DNA from: Tardiphaga robiniae
Lineage (GTDB): Bacteria > Pseudomonadota > Alphaproteobacteria > Rhizobiales > Xanthobacteraceae
Direction: 5' to 3'
Length of the DNA stretch: 64,000 nucleotides
Assembly (NCBI RefSeq): GCF_001618955.1
Contig: NZ_LVYV01000011.1
Span: 1 to 64,000 of the forward strand
Shown here: positions 51,495 to 59,576 of the stretch, in pieces
Layout: every line of letters begins with the position of its first letter
Position numbering within the stretch: the first letter of the stretch is position 1
Notes under the pieces: generated by a model
Told to the model about the DNA's origin: nothing
What the model saw: only the letters and a program-made list of their open reading frames with translations
Database searches by the model: none
Position numbers and translations under genes: made by a program

Positions 51495-52223
51495 TCAGTA
51501 CTTCGCAACAACCGGGCCACCCCAGTTGAAGCGGTAGTTCAGGCCAGCCTTGACGGTGTGCTCGTCGTTGCGGGACGACACGCCAGCCAGCGCGACCGGG
51601 GTCGTGAAGGTGGTCTTGCCGAAGTCGTAGTACTGGTACTCAACCTTGCCCGACCAGTTCTGGGTGAACAGGTATTCGAGGCCGGCGCCGACGGTGTAAC
51701 CGTCATGCTTGGTGCCAGCTGCGAAGGCAACCGGAACGCTACCAGCGGTCGTGACCAGCGATTCGCTGTAGTCGGAGTAAGCGTAGCCGCCCTTCACGTA
51801 GAGCAGTGCCGGACCCCAAGTGTAACCGATGCGACCGGTGACCGAGCCGAGGCCCTTCTGGTTCAGGTTGTAGGTGACGCCTGGCGTGGTGAGGAAAGCG
51901 ACGTTGGTGTTGTTCGAACCAACCCAGCTGTACTGACCTTCGATACCAACGACCCAGTTCGGAGCGAACTGGTAGTCAGCGCCGATCTGCAGACCGCCGA
52001 GGAAACGACCGTCCGAATTGTCGGAGGTGCCGCCGAAGCCGTTGCTGCCGTTGAAGGCGCCGCCGACGTGACCGCCGATGTAGAAACCGGTCCAGTTGTA
52101 GATTGGGGCGGCAACGTAAGCCGGAGCCTTGGTGTAGGGGCGAGCAGCGAGGTCAGCGGCCATTGCCGGAACCGAGGCGCCCAGGGCGATCAGGGCAACG
52201 GTGCCCATCAGGAAGTTCTTCAT
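51495..52223 (-). CDS. Outer-membrane beta-barrel protein (Omp25/Omp31-like)
   Basis: A 242-residue eight-stranded beta-barrel. A signal peptide (MKNFLMGTVALIALGASVPA, cleavage near AMA-A) is followed by NWTGFYIGGHVGGAF, the recognisable opening of rhizobial Omp25/31-type porin-like proteins. Repeating Gly/aromatic strands follow (GLQIGADYQFAPNWVVGIEG, TGRIGYTWGPALLYVKGGYA), and the C-terminus GLNYRFNWG...VAKY gives a terminal aromatic for assembly. The start at 52223 has GGAGAAG upstream. Confidence 0.92.
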   Translation of the reverse strand: MKNFLMGTVALIALGASVPAMAADLAARPYTKAPAYVAAPIYNWTGFYIGGHVGGAFNGSNGFGGTSDNSDGRFLGGLQIGADYQFAPNWVVGIEGQYSWVGSNNTNVAFLTTPGVTYNLNQKGLGSVTGRIGYTWGPALLYVKGGYAYSDYSESLVTTAGSVPVAFAAGTKHDGYTVGAGLEYLFTQNWSGKVEYQYYDFGKTTFTTPVALAGVSSRNDEHTVKAGLNYRFNWGGPVVAKY

Positions 52224-52681
52224 TTTTTTCTTCTCCAGAAACCATTTTAGAGCGAGAGCGCGTTCACTCCGTCTATGGCGTGGACTTAGACAGCTTTTGC
52301 GTAAAATGCTGTCACCCATTCGCCACAGCAATCGACAACCCGACACGATCTGGAGTGGCGCAACGGCATGCTTATCGACGCCTTAATAAAAGCGGAAAGA
52401 TGCCTTAATTTACAGAGGTTTGGCGGACCAGCGTACCTGCTCGCGCTAACCCGCAGCAGTTTGGTTTTGCTCTAGATCGATTTATTGTGATCGGCAAAAC
52501 TACAGCGCTTTATCTGCATCGCCTGAAACCTCCCGCATCACATTTGGAACGTCTCAAAGCGCTGTGCGAATGCCGGCTGCGTGATGACACCGACCGGTCT
52601 GTCATGGGAAACAAAAAACGCGCGATCCGTTAAATGTTTGCGTGGTGCCGGTCGGCGCCTCCGTGAATGGAATCGCGTTGC
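52224..52681. other. Gene-less promoter region upstream of the barrel gene
   Basis: This 458-bp stretch is AT-richer than its surroundings, particularly 52360-52520. It contains the promoter region of the barrel gene on the minus strand and of the small gene at 52682. I found no long palindrome, known RNA or credible ORF in it. Confidence 0.5.
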
Positions 52682-53038
52682 ATGCAGGTTGAGCGGATTT
52701 TACGTGAATACGGCCACTTCCTTCGGCCGATGAGTGAGGCACCACGCGACGGTCAGCGGATCCTTGGCCACTCTGCCCAAGGTGGTGCCCAGGGCGGCCA
52801 CCTCATTTCCTGCTACTGGGAACTGCGCCCTCAAGGCCTGATCGGGCCAAACTGGGTGGAGGAGCGCGATAGCCCCATCGGTTATATCGACCGCTATTTC
52901 GATGGCTGGATCGGGCCCCGCGAATTCAGGCTGCTTGATTCGGTCGCCATCAACCGGTTGCTCGTCGCTTACATCGACGATGCGCGCGCCGCCGATAACC
53001 GCGAGGCGCTCAAAATGCTCGAAGCGGGAGAGGGTTAG
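52682..53038 (+). CDS. Hypothetical protein, 118 aa
   Basis: A 118-residue soluble protein with no signal peptide or membrane helix. It has an MSEAPRDGQRILGHSAQG motif, a Trp/Tyr-rich middle (SCYWELRP, NWVEERDSPIGYIDRYFDGW) and a helical C-terminus. The APRDGxxI opening followed by a W-rich strand resembles small uncharacterised proteins found in rhizobial genomes and phages. The start is not certain: ATG 52667 is 5 codons upstream. No function can be assigned. Confidence 0.6.
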   Translation: MQVERILREYGHFLRPMSEAPRDGQRILGHSAQGGAQGGHLISCYWELRPQGLIGPNWVEERDSPIGYIDRYFDGWIGPREFRLLDSVAINRLLVAYIDDARAADNREALKMLEAGEG

Positions 53039-53084
53039 AGCATCATCCCGAAAAGTGGATACCGGTTTTCGGATAAGATCATGC
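53038..53084. repeat. Short dispersed palindromic repeat (GAGCAT...GATCATGC type)
   Basis: The stretch starts GAGCATCATCCCGAAAAG and ends CGGATAAGATCATGC, with an internal ACCGGTTTTC segment. It matches from memory a dispersed repeat frequent in Bradyrhizobium/Rhodopseudomonas intergenic regions (GAGCATGATCC...GATCATGCTC). Its imperfect palindrome could fold in RNA. Confidence 0.7.
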
Positions 53085-53197
53085 CCTATAAAGAAAAATG
53101 CTCCATCCGCTTTGGGAAGAGCTGATGGAAGATCAAGGGAGATGGCTCGGGCCGGGAGCTTCGCAGCAGACCCGGCCCTGACCGCCAATCCGCAGCT

Positions 53198-55066
53198 CTA
53201 GAACGCCTTGTTGGCTTCCGGACGATGCGTATTTTTCGGCACGAAGCCCGAGCGCGTGGCTTCGCGCTGGTTGCGCACCCAAACCTCGCGATTGGGGTGC
53301 AGGCCGGCGCCGCGGGTCGCAGGAACGGCGCTGAGCCGCGCACGGTGCAGCAAGCGGGTGTCGGCGTCACCGCAATTCGGATGAATGCCGCCATTGTCCG
53401 CGACCACCTTGTCCCAGGCCGCCTTGCGCTGCTTGAAGACCATGGGATTCTTGAGCTGCGTGCAGTTCAGTTCGTTGACGTTGAGATCCGCGATGATCTC
53501 GTCACCATCCTCGATCAATGCGATGGGACCGCCCAGCGCGGCCTCCGGACCGACATGGCCGATGACAAGACCGACCGATCCGCCGGAGAAGCGCGCATCG
53601 GTCATCAATCCCACCACGATATTGCGTTCGCGGCACAGCGTGGTGATGCGCGAGGTCGGGTCGAGCATTTCGGGCATGCCGGGCGCGCCGACCGGGCCAT
53701 CGTAACGCACGATGATCACGTCGTGGTTCTGGAAACGCTCCGGATGCTTGTCGAGCGCCGCGATCAGGCCGCGCTCGCCTTCGAACACGCGCGCAGTGCC
53801 GCGGAACAGATTGTCCTCAAGGCCGCCTTCGACGCCGGCGAGCTTGAGAATGGCGGAGAATTCCGATGACAGGTTGCCGCCGAGCACGCGCAACCCGCCG
53901 GTCGGCTTGTAGGGCTTGGCAACGGTGTAGACGACCTTGCCGTCGGCTGGCTTGGTCTCGAGGCGCTTGATCTGCTCGGCCAGCGTCTCGCCGGTGCAGG
54001 TCATGACGTCGCCATTGATCAGGCCGGCTTGCATCAGTTCGCGCACGATCACCTGCACGCCGCCGACATTGTCGATGTCCACCATCGAATACTTGCCATA
54101 GGGGCGGGCGTCGGTGAGCACCGGCACAAGATATTGCGACAGATAGTTGAACTCTGCCGGCGTCATGACTTCCTTCCAGAAGTCGGCGAAGCCTGCGGCG
54201 CGCGCGATTTCCGGCGCATGCAGCGTCACGTTCGTCGAGCCGCCGATCGCCATCGCGACGATGACGGCGTTGCGGATCGAGTCACGACTGACGATGTCGC
54301 GCGGCTTGATGCCCTTGGCGATCATGTTGGAGAGATAGCTGACGAGTTGCTCCGGGAATTCCTTCAGGCGGCGCGGATCGTCAGATGGCGGCGCCACCAT
54401 GTGCAGCGGCTGCATGCCGACCACGCCGATGAAGGTCTGCATGGTGTTGTAGGTGAAGATGCCGCCGCAGCTCCCGATGCCCGGGCAGGCATGGCAGGCG
54501 ATGTGGTGGCGATACTTTTCATCCGGACTGCCGGCGACCTGATAGGCACTGACGATGTCCAGCTTCTCGCCATTGTCGGGATCGGTGCCGGGATGGATCG
54601 AACCGTCCGACATGATGATCGACGGCTCGTTGTGTTCGAGCAGCGCGGCCAGCGTGCCGACCGGCGGCTTGTCGCAGGCGACAACGGCGATGGTGCCGAG
54701 CAGGCCGGTGGCGCTCAGATGCTCGGAGAGCGCATCGTTGGTCACTTCGCGGCCGATCAGCGAATAGCGCATCTCGCGGGTGCCGTTGCGGATGCCGTCC
54801 GAGGTCGCAATGGTGTATTCCGGCTGCACGAGGCGATAGGGGAGCTGACCCTTGCCGCGACCGATGCGCTTCTTCAGGCTCTCCTGGATCGCGTCCACCT
54901 TGGACATCACGCCCATATAGCACTGGCTGTCGCCCTTGGTGCCGACCACGCCCACCGACGGCTCATGAATGAGCGTTTCATCGGTGCCGAGCACACGCGC
55001 CATGCCAATGGTCTGCGCGGAGCGGCCGGGATGGTTGTCGATGGTGACGACGGGCGACTTGGACAC
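53198..55066 (-). CDS. IlvD/Edd family dehydratase
   Basis: A 622-residue iron-sulfur dehydratase of the dihydroxy-acid/phosphogluconate/sugar-acid dehydratase superfamily. Predicted cluster ligands are Cys49 (GTKGDSQCYMG), a Cys in VACDKPPVGTLAAL, and CHACPGIGSCGGIFTYNTM; AIGGSTNVTLHAPEIA and MTDARFSGGSVGLVIGHVGPEA complete the signature. The N-terminus differs from canonical housekeeping IlvD, and the gene stands alone, so it may act on a sugar acid (aldonate) rather than in branched-chain amino-acid synthesis. That distinction needs phylogeny. Confidence 0.88.
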   Translation of the reverse strand: MSKSPVVTIDNHPGRSAQTIGMARVLGTDETLIHEPSVGVVGTKGDSQCYMGVMSKVDAIQESLKKRIGRGKGQLPYRLVQPEYTIATSDGIRNGTREMRYSLIGREVTNDALSEHLSATGLLGTIAVVACDKPPVGTLAALLEHNEPSIIMSDGSIHPGTDPDNGEKLDIVSAYQVAGSPDEKYRHHIACHACPGIGSCGGIFTYNTMQTFIGVVGMQPLHMVAPPSDDPRRLKEFPEQLVSYLSNMIAKGIKPRDIVSRDSIRNAVIVAMAIGGSTNVTLHAPEIARAAGFADFWKEVMTPAEFNYLSQYLVPVLTDARPYGKYSMVDIDNVGGVQVIVRELMQAGLINGDVMTCTGETLAEQIKRLETKPADGKVVYTVAKPYKPTGGLRVLGGNLSSEFSAILKLAGVEGGLEDNLFRGTARVFEGERGLIAALDKHPERFQNHDVIIVRYDGPVGAPGMPEMLDPTSRITTLCRERNIVVGLMTDARFSGGSVGLVIGHVGPEAALGGPIALIEDGDEIIADLNVNELNCTQLKNPMVFKQRKAAWDKVVADNGGIHPNCGDADTRLLHRARLSAVPATRGAGLHPNREVWVRNQREATRSGFVPKNTHRPEANKAF

Positions 55067-55406
55067 GACGAATTCCTTCCTGACGGCGTTCTTGATCTGC
55101 GAAGCTTGAATGCACCGTCGCCGGCGCTCGGCATTGGCGCATGTCAGACCCTGCGGTCAGGGCAGGGTCCGTCCACGATCCAATTTAGGATCGGTCTAGC
55201 CAGTGCATAACCCCCGAAGATCGCAAACACAATCGGATTGCCCCTCCGCTGGAACAGGGCTGCCTTGTCGCCGTCCGGTGCCGCAAAGCAGCAAAATTCC
55301 AGGTGCCATTTACGCGATCAGGCTATTTCTGCATGGTTTTGACAAACCAATCGGGTAATCGCCTTCTGCGCCATCACAGCGGATCGCGTCGATACGGAGT
55401 TCGAGA
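55067..55406. other. Gene-less region between the IlvD/Edd dehydratase and GreA-like genes
   Basis: These 340 bp hold the divergent promoters of the dehydratase and the GreA-like gene. CGATCC-aattta-GGATCG at 55176-55193 is an inverted repeat with a 6-bp spacer, about 110 bp upstream of the dehydratase start, and is a candidate regulator site. I see no ORF or known RNA. Confidence 0.45.
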
Positions 55407-55889
55407 TTGAGCGTTGCCTTCACCAAGGAAGAAAGTGCCGAAACGGCTGCGGAAACCCTGCTGCCCGACCGCCCGATCTCGCCTCATCCGAACCTTGTGA
55501 CCGAAGCCGGTTTGAAGGCACTTGAGGCGCAGCTCCAGCAGGCGCGCGAAGCGCATGATGCTGCGAGCCTGATCGATGACGTGAACGAGCGGCGGCGGCA
55601 GGCGGCTATTCCCTTGCGCGACATGCGCTATTTTACGGCACGCGTGCGTACGGCCCAGCTCATGCCGGCCCCGACATCGACGGATACCGTCGCCTTTGGG
55701 AGCACGGTGACTTTCAGCCGCAACGACGGGCGTGTGCAGACCTATCGGATCGTGGGCGAGGACGAAGCGGATCCCAAGGCCGGTTCGATTTCCTTCGTCT
55801 CGCCGGTGGCGAAATCGCTGATGGGCAAGGCCGTCGGTGACGTCGTCGGCGCAGGCCCTCAGGAGCTCGAGATCATATCAATCAAATAG
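55407..55889 (+). CDS. GreA/GreB-type transcript cleavage factor paralogue
   Basis: A 160-residue protein of the GreA/GreB/Rnk superfamily. An N-terminal helical hairpin (about 33-85, GLKALEAQLQQAREAHDAA ... RDMRYFTARVRTAQ) would enter the RNA polymerase secondary channel; its tip holds LIDDVNERRRQ, with two Asp and one Glu. The C-terminal FKBP-like domain (about 93-160) has VAFGSTVTFSRNDGRVQTYRIVGEDEADP and the SPVAKSLMGKAVGD signature. Length matches GreA. The start is TTG 55407 with GGAG 7 bases upstream. It is a paralogue rather than clearly the housekeeping greA. Confidence 0.85.
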   Translation: MSVAFTKEESAETAAETLLPDRPISPHPNLVTEAGLKALEAQLQQAREAHDAASLIDDVNERRRQAAIPLRDMRYFTARVRTAQLMPAPTSTDTVAFGSTVTFSRNDGRVQTYRIVGEDEADPKAGSISFVSPVAKSLMGKAVGDVVGAGPQELEIISIK

Positions 55890-55971
55890 AGGACGCCGTC
55901 GCGGCGGCGGCTTCGCGTCTGACGTCAGTCGCGAAGCCGATATTCAATCGCAGCAGCGTCACGCCAGCGCG

Positions 55972-57030
55972 TCAGATTCCCGCGCTGGACTCCAGCCGCT
56001 CATTGAGCTTCTGATCGACCACCTCGACCGTGCGGTCGATATTTGCATTGGTCATGCCGAGCTGATGCGAGATCAGCTTCACCAGAAGATCGACCCGCTC
56101 GATAAACGGCGCGCCGGCCGCGACGGCACGGGCGGCCGATGACGGCTTGAGCAGGCTCTCCGCCGCCTTGGCATATTTCGCGAACGGGACCTGATCCTCG
56201 GGATCGGCGCCGAGACGCCGCGCCACGGCATCGACATGCTCGTAGATCGACTGCGACACTTTCAGGTCGCCGTGTACCGCCTCGCGGATCGACTGCGGCT
56301 CCTCGGGCGTGATGCAGCGATAGTTGCCCGTGAGTAGCATCGACCACTTCGCCAGCGGCACGAACAGCGAGTCGAACACTTTCAGCTTCACCGGCACGTC
56401 CTGGCCGTCGAGTTTCACAGCGTCGATGTCGGCTTCGAGTTCGCGCAGCAGTTTATTGTGAGCCGGATCGGCAAAGGCCGATGCCTTGAAATTCGTTGGC
56501 AGGCCGACGTGAAGCACATTCGCGGCTTCTTCCGGCGGTCGGAAGGCCTGCGGATCGGGCGAGCACAGCGTAACCAGTCCCGGCTCGAAGCGTTCCCACA
56601 CCTGCGCATTGGTATAGGCCTCTTCGAGATTCATGTCGGCCAGCCCCGGAATGCGCTTGAGATAGGGCAGCGGCGGCATGTTCATGATCGACAGGCACGG
56701 CAGCTTCGCCGCGGCGATCTTGATCATCAGAACGCGGATCGTGTGGTTGGTATATTGCGGCTCCTGCATCGCAAGACCGACCAGATCGTAGCGCGACAGC
56801 TCGACCTGATCCGGTGAGGTCGCATCCAGTTTGCCTGGCAGGTCGCGTGAGAAGATGGCGCGGTGGGTCGGCTCGTCACGCAGCTTGATGCGCACTTCAG
56901 TACCATCGCGATTGATGAGTTCGGCGGTCTTCTTCCGGCACACGAGGGTCACGTTATGACCTGCCATCAAGAGCTTCGTCGCCAGCAACGAGCCGTAGGA
57001 AGCTCCGAGAATCAGAATATTCCGCGCCAT
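55972..57030 (-). CDS. Ketopantoate reductase-like (PanE/ApbA family) oxidoreductase
   Basis: A 352-residue NAD(P)-dependent oxidoreductase. The Rossmann fold opens with ILILGASYGSLLATKLLMAGHNVTLVCRK (G-x-x-x-G pattern; note the second Gly position is Ser/Tyr rather than the classic GxGxxG). ApbA C-terminal-like helices follow (LFVPLAKWSMLLTGNYRCITPE, with the Lys and Asn of this family). It is longer than canonical PanE (about 300), so it may act on another 2-oxo acid. It is divergent from the Bug-type binding-protein gene. Confidence 0.8.
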   Translation of the reverse strand: MARNILILGASYGSLLATKLLMAGHNVTLVCRKKTAELINRDGTEVRIKLRDEPTHRAIFSRDLPGKLDATSPDQVELSRYDLVGLAMQEPQYTNHTIRVLMIKIAAAKLPCLSIMNMPPLPYLKRIPGLADMNLEEAYTNAQVWERFEPGLVTLCSPDPQAFRPPEEAANVLHVGLPTNFKASAFADPAHNKLLRELEADIDAVKLDGQDVPVKLKVFDSLFVPLAKWSMLLTGNYRCITPEEPQSIREAVHGDLKVSQSIYEHVDAVARRLGADPEDQVPFAKYAKAAESLLKPSSAARAVAAGAPFIERVDLLVKLISHQLGMTNANIDRTVEVVDQKLNERLESSAGI

Positions 57031-57252
57031 GGTGTTTCGTCCCTCGCGTGATGTGTGCGCCAGATCCGAACGGTCCGGCTTTTTTAGTTGGCGCGGACAC
57101 TACTGCACTGCCGCGCTGCGATCCAGATGGCGTGAGCCGATACGTGCAGAGCTGGAAGCGATTTGCTTTTCCAATGCGCCAATCTGTCCCGCCTATCGTC
57201 GTGGCGAATGAGGGAGCGATCGGGTACCGTCATAAAAACAAGGGAGGGAAAC

Positions 57253-58242
57253 ATGTCTGCGATCATCAATCGTCGTCACTTCATGGCTGCCGGATCTGCA
57301 GCCGTTGCCATGCCGTTCGTGTCGCGCGGCACATCCGCACAAGCCGCGTGGCCATCGCGGCAGATCCGCATGATCTGCAGTTATCCGGCCGGCGGGCAGA
57401 CCGATCTGCTGGCGCGCGCCTTCGGTGAATATATTTCCAAACAGGTCGGACAGACTGTCGTCATCGAAAACAAGGCCGGCGCATCCGGCGCCATTGGCAC
57501 AGCGGAAGTCGCGCGCGCCGAGCCAGACGGTCACACGATTCTCTGCTCCATCTCGACCACCTATGTGATGAACCGGGTGATGCTCAAGACGCCCGGCTAC
57601 GACATGGACAAGGATCTGACGCTGGTCAGCGTCATTCCCGGCGCCGGATTGCCGCTGGTCGCCAGTCCGAAATCCGGCGTCAAGACGCTGGAGGACTTCG
57701 TCGCCTTCGCGCGCAAGAACGACAAGGTGAACTTCGGCACCTATAGCGTGGGCTCGGCCCCGCATATGACGATCAACGAACTCAACAAGCAGTATGGCCT
57801 CAAGATCGAGCCGATCCATTATCGCGGCGAAGCCCCGATGTGGACGGGACTGGCGGAAGGCTCGATCGATTTCGCGATGGGCAGCTACACCGCTGCGCAG
57901 ACCGTACTGCAAGGCGATCGCGGTGTTGTCTTCGCCGTGCATTCGAAGAAGGTCGATGCGATTCCAAACATCAAAACGCTACCCGAGCAAGGCGCGACGT
58001 CGAAGTTCTTCACGGTGAGTGGCTTCACAGGCTGGGCTGTGCCCAAGGCGACGCCGCAGCCGATCGTCGATCGGCTGTCGCAAATCTTCGTCGCCGCCAA
58101 CACCGATCCGAAAGTGAAGGAAGTTCTCAAGACCTTCGTGCTCGAACCGGCGCTCGGCTTCAAGGAGACCAATGCGCTGTATCAGAAGGAATTGCCGGTC
58201 TGGATCGAGGCGGCACAGGCGCTGGGTTTGCAGCCGGTGTAG
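57253..58242 (+). CDS. Bug-family tripartite tricarboxylate transporter substrate-binding protein
   Basis: A 329-residue periplasmic solute receptor of the Bug/TctC family. A twin-arginine-like signal (INRRHFMAAGSAAVAMPFV) precedes the two-lobed domain; signatures are IRMICSYPAGGQTDLLAR, KAGASGAIGTAEVARAEPDG, SAPHMTINELN and PLxWK-like IHYRGEAPMWTGLAEGSIDF. Ligands are usually carboxylates or small aromatics. The start at 57253 has AGGGAGG upstream. No TctA/TctB membrane components are adjacent, a common situation for orphan Bug proteins, so it could serve as a sensor or share a distant transporter. Confidence 0.92.
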   Translation: MSAIINRRHFMAAGSAAVAMPFVSRGTSAQAAWPSRQIRMICSYPAGGQTDLLARAFGEYISKQVGQTVVIENKAGASGAIGTAEVARAEPDGHTILCSISTTYVMNRVMLKTPGYDMDKDLTLVSVIPGAGLPLVASPKSGVKTLEDFVAFARKNDKVNFGTYSVGSAPHMTINELNKQYGLKIEPIHYRGEAPMWTGLAEGSIDFAMGSYTAAQTVLQGDRGVVFAVHSKKVDAIPNIKTLPEQGATSKFFTVSGFTGWAVPKATPQPIVDRLSQIFVAANTDPKVKEVLKTFVLEPALGFKETNALYQKELPVWIEAAQALGLQPV

Positions 58243-58249
58243 TACTCCT

Positions 58250-58280
58250 GTTCACCTCTCCCCGGTGGGGAGAGGTGAAC
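58250..58280. repeat. C/G-rich palindrome (CCTCTCCCC family, copy 2)
   Basis: GTTCACCTCTCCCC and GGGGAGAGGTGAAC are perfect 14-bp inverted arms around a GGT loop, 7 bp after the Bug gene stop codon. It shares the CCTCTCCCC core with the elements at 10303-10452 and 60844-61023 and may serve as a 3' end for the Bug transcript though no U-tract follows. Confidence 0.8.
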
Positions 58281-58301
58281 ATAGCGTCGCTGCGCGCTGT
58301 A

Positions 58302-59216
58302 TTACGCTCGTACCGAAAACCGGCTCAGCGCGTTGAGCGCCTGCACGCGAGGCTCGACGTCGCGCATGTAGATCGTCTTGCGCAGGAATTCGATTTCGCT
58401 CGACTCTTTGCTTTCCTCGACATCGATGTACCAGGACTTCGGCCGGCCGTCGGAGCCGTCGCTCCAGCGATAGCCGCGCCGTTTCAATTCATCCTTGAGA
58501 TCGAAGGGTGACTGCTCTGCCCAGACCCGCATCGTTTTCTTGCGGGCGCGTTCCAGGAGAACCGCCAGTGCTGGCGCACCGAGATCGGGCAATTCGAACG
58601 CGAGAATCTCCAGCAGCGCGTGGCAGTCGTCGATCGCCCGGTGGGCCTGGTGAAAGAAGCCTGCGCCGGCGAGCAGATAGCCGAGGCGCGATCCGTCGAA
58701 GCCGTGTTTGCGCCAGTCGACTTCCGTGGCCGAGCACCCCCAGGCCTTGTGCTGGAACACCGGCCAATAGCGCTCGGAAAACTTGCGATCGAAGCTCGCA
58801 TTATGCGCGATGACGATGACGGCGTCTTCGGCGAAGGCGGCGACGGCATCGGGATCGATGCGGTGACCCGCAACGATCTCATCCGTGATGCCAGTGAGCT
58901 CGGTGATCTCCGGCGGGATCGGCCGCGACGGCTCGTTGAACGCGGTGAAGACATCCGCAACGCGCGTGATGCTGCCATCCGGCAGATAGTCGAACTTGAT
59001 CATGGCAAGCTCGATGACTTCGTCGCGCACCTGATCGAGACCGGTGGTCTCGACGTCGAGGAGGATTCCGGATCGCGTCGGCTGGCCATTGGCCGGCGCG
59101 AATTCGGTGCGCGGGATCAGCCGGCGGAGGACGCGATAGTCGGTCGATCTGGCGAGCGTGTCCGCCATGGCGGCAAGGCCGGGATCATCCTGCAGGCTAA
59201 GATCGTCTTGGAGCAT
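58302..59216 (-). CDS. DEDDh 3'-5' exonuclease (DnaQ-like)
   Basis: A 304-residue DnaQ-type exonuclease. Exo I is GILLDVETTGLDQV (Asp and Glu ligands), Exo II is AVIVIAHNASFDRKF (Asp), and Exo III is AHRAIDDCHALLEIL, with His five before the final Asp (DEDDh). The N-terminal 50 residues are a variable leader. Unlike the polymerase epsilon subunit (about 230-245 aa) it has a C-terminal extension (about 225-304, with LKDELKRRGYRWSDGSDG), resembling stand-alone repair exonucleases. It is convergent with the Bug gene. Confidence 0.9.
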   Translation of the reverse strand: MLQDDLSLQDDPGLAAMADTLARSTDYRVLRRLIPRTEFAPANGQPTRSGILLDVETTGLDQVRDEVIELAMIKFDYLPDGSITRVADVFTAFNEPSRPIPPEITELTGITDEIVAGHRIDPDAVAAFAEDAVIVIAHNASFDRKFSERYWPVFQHKAWGCSATEVDWRKHGFDGSRLGYLLAGAGFFHQAHRAIDDCHALLEILAFELPDLGAPALAVLLERARKKTMRVWAEQSPFDLKDELKRRGYRWSDGSDGRPKSWYIDVEESKESSEIEFLRKTIYMRDVEPRVQALNALSRFSVRA

Positions 59217-59576
59217 CTGATTCCGGGCAGTTCTTTAGGCGCAGCGTGATTCAGCCATAACTATGCGCTTCGCTGAATCGGAGCAATATGCCTGTCGCCG
59301 ACAGACACAGCTGCGTCCTGTTGCGCGCCGAACGCTTTCACAGTTGTGAACCGCCTGCGTCGTGCCCTGAGGCGCCAGCACACGCCGACCAGATTGGTTG
59401 CGTAATAGCTGCGCAAAGCTCCTGATTGCGTGGAAGAACAGATGCTATTTTCAGGAGTCGCAACGCGACCTGCGATTTTCCGCGGGGCGCACATGCTGCT
59501 TGCGCACCTTGACTTCACGGGTCGCTTGACCAATCTCGCGGTCAGAAAAACACTTTAACAGATTTGGGAGAAGATC
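59217..59576. other. Gene-less promoter region upstream of the second thiolase
   Basis: This 360-bp stretch separates the exonuclease and thiolase genes, which are divergent. Minus-strand ORFs in it lack coding character. CACAGTTGTG-like symmetry around 59339-59348 is the only short palindrome noticed. It presumably holds the thiolase promoter. Confidence 0.45.

Noticed and set aside
55176-55193. CGATCC-aattta-GGATCG as a terminator
   Set aside because: Short stem, no T-tract on either strand and located between divergent starts; kept only as a possible operator.
57075-57100. GGCTTTTTTAG after a short CCG...CGG pair as a terminator
   Set aside because: The stem is only about 3 bp and no plus-strand gene ends there.
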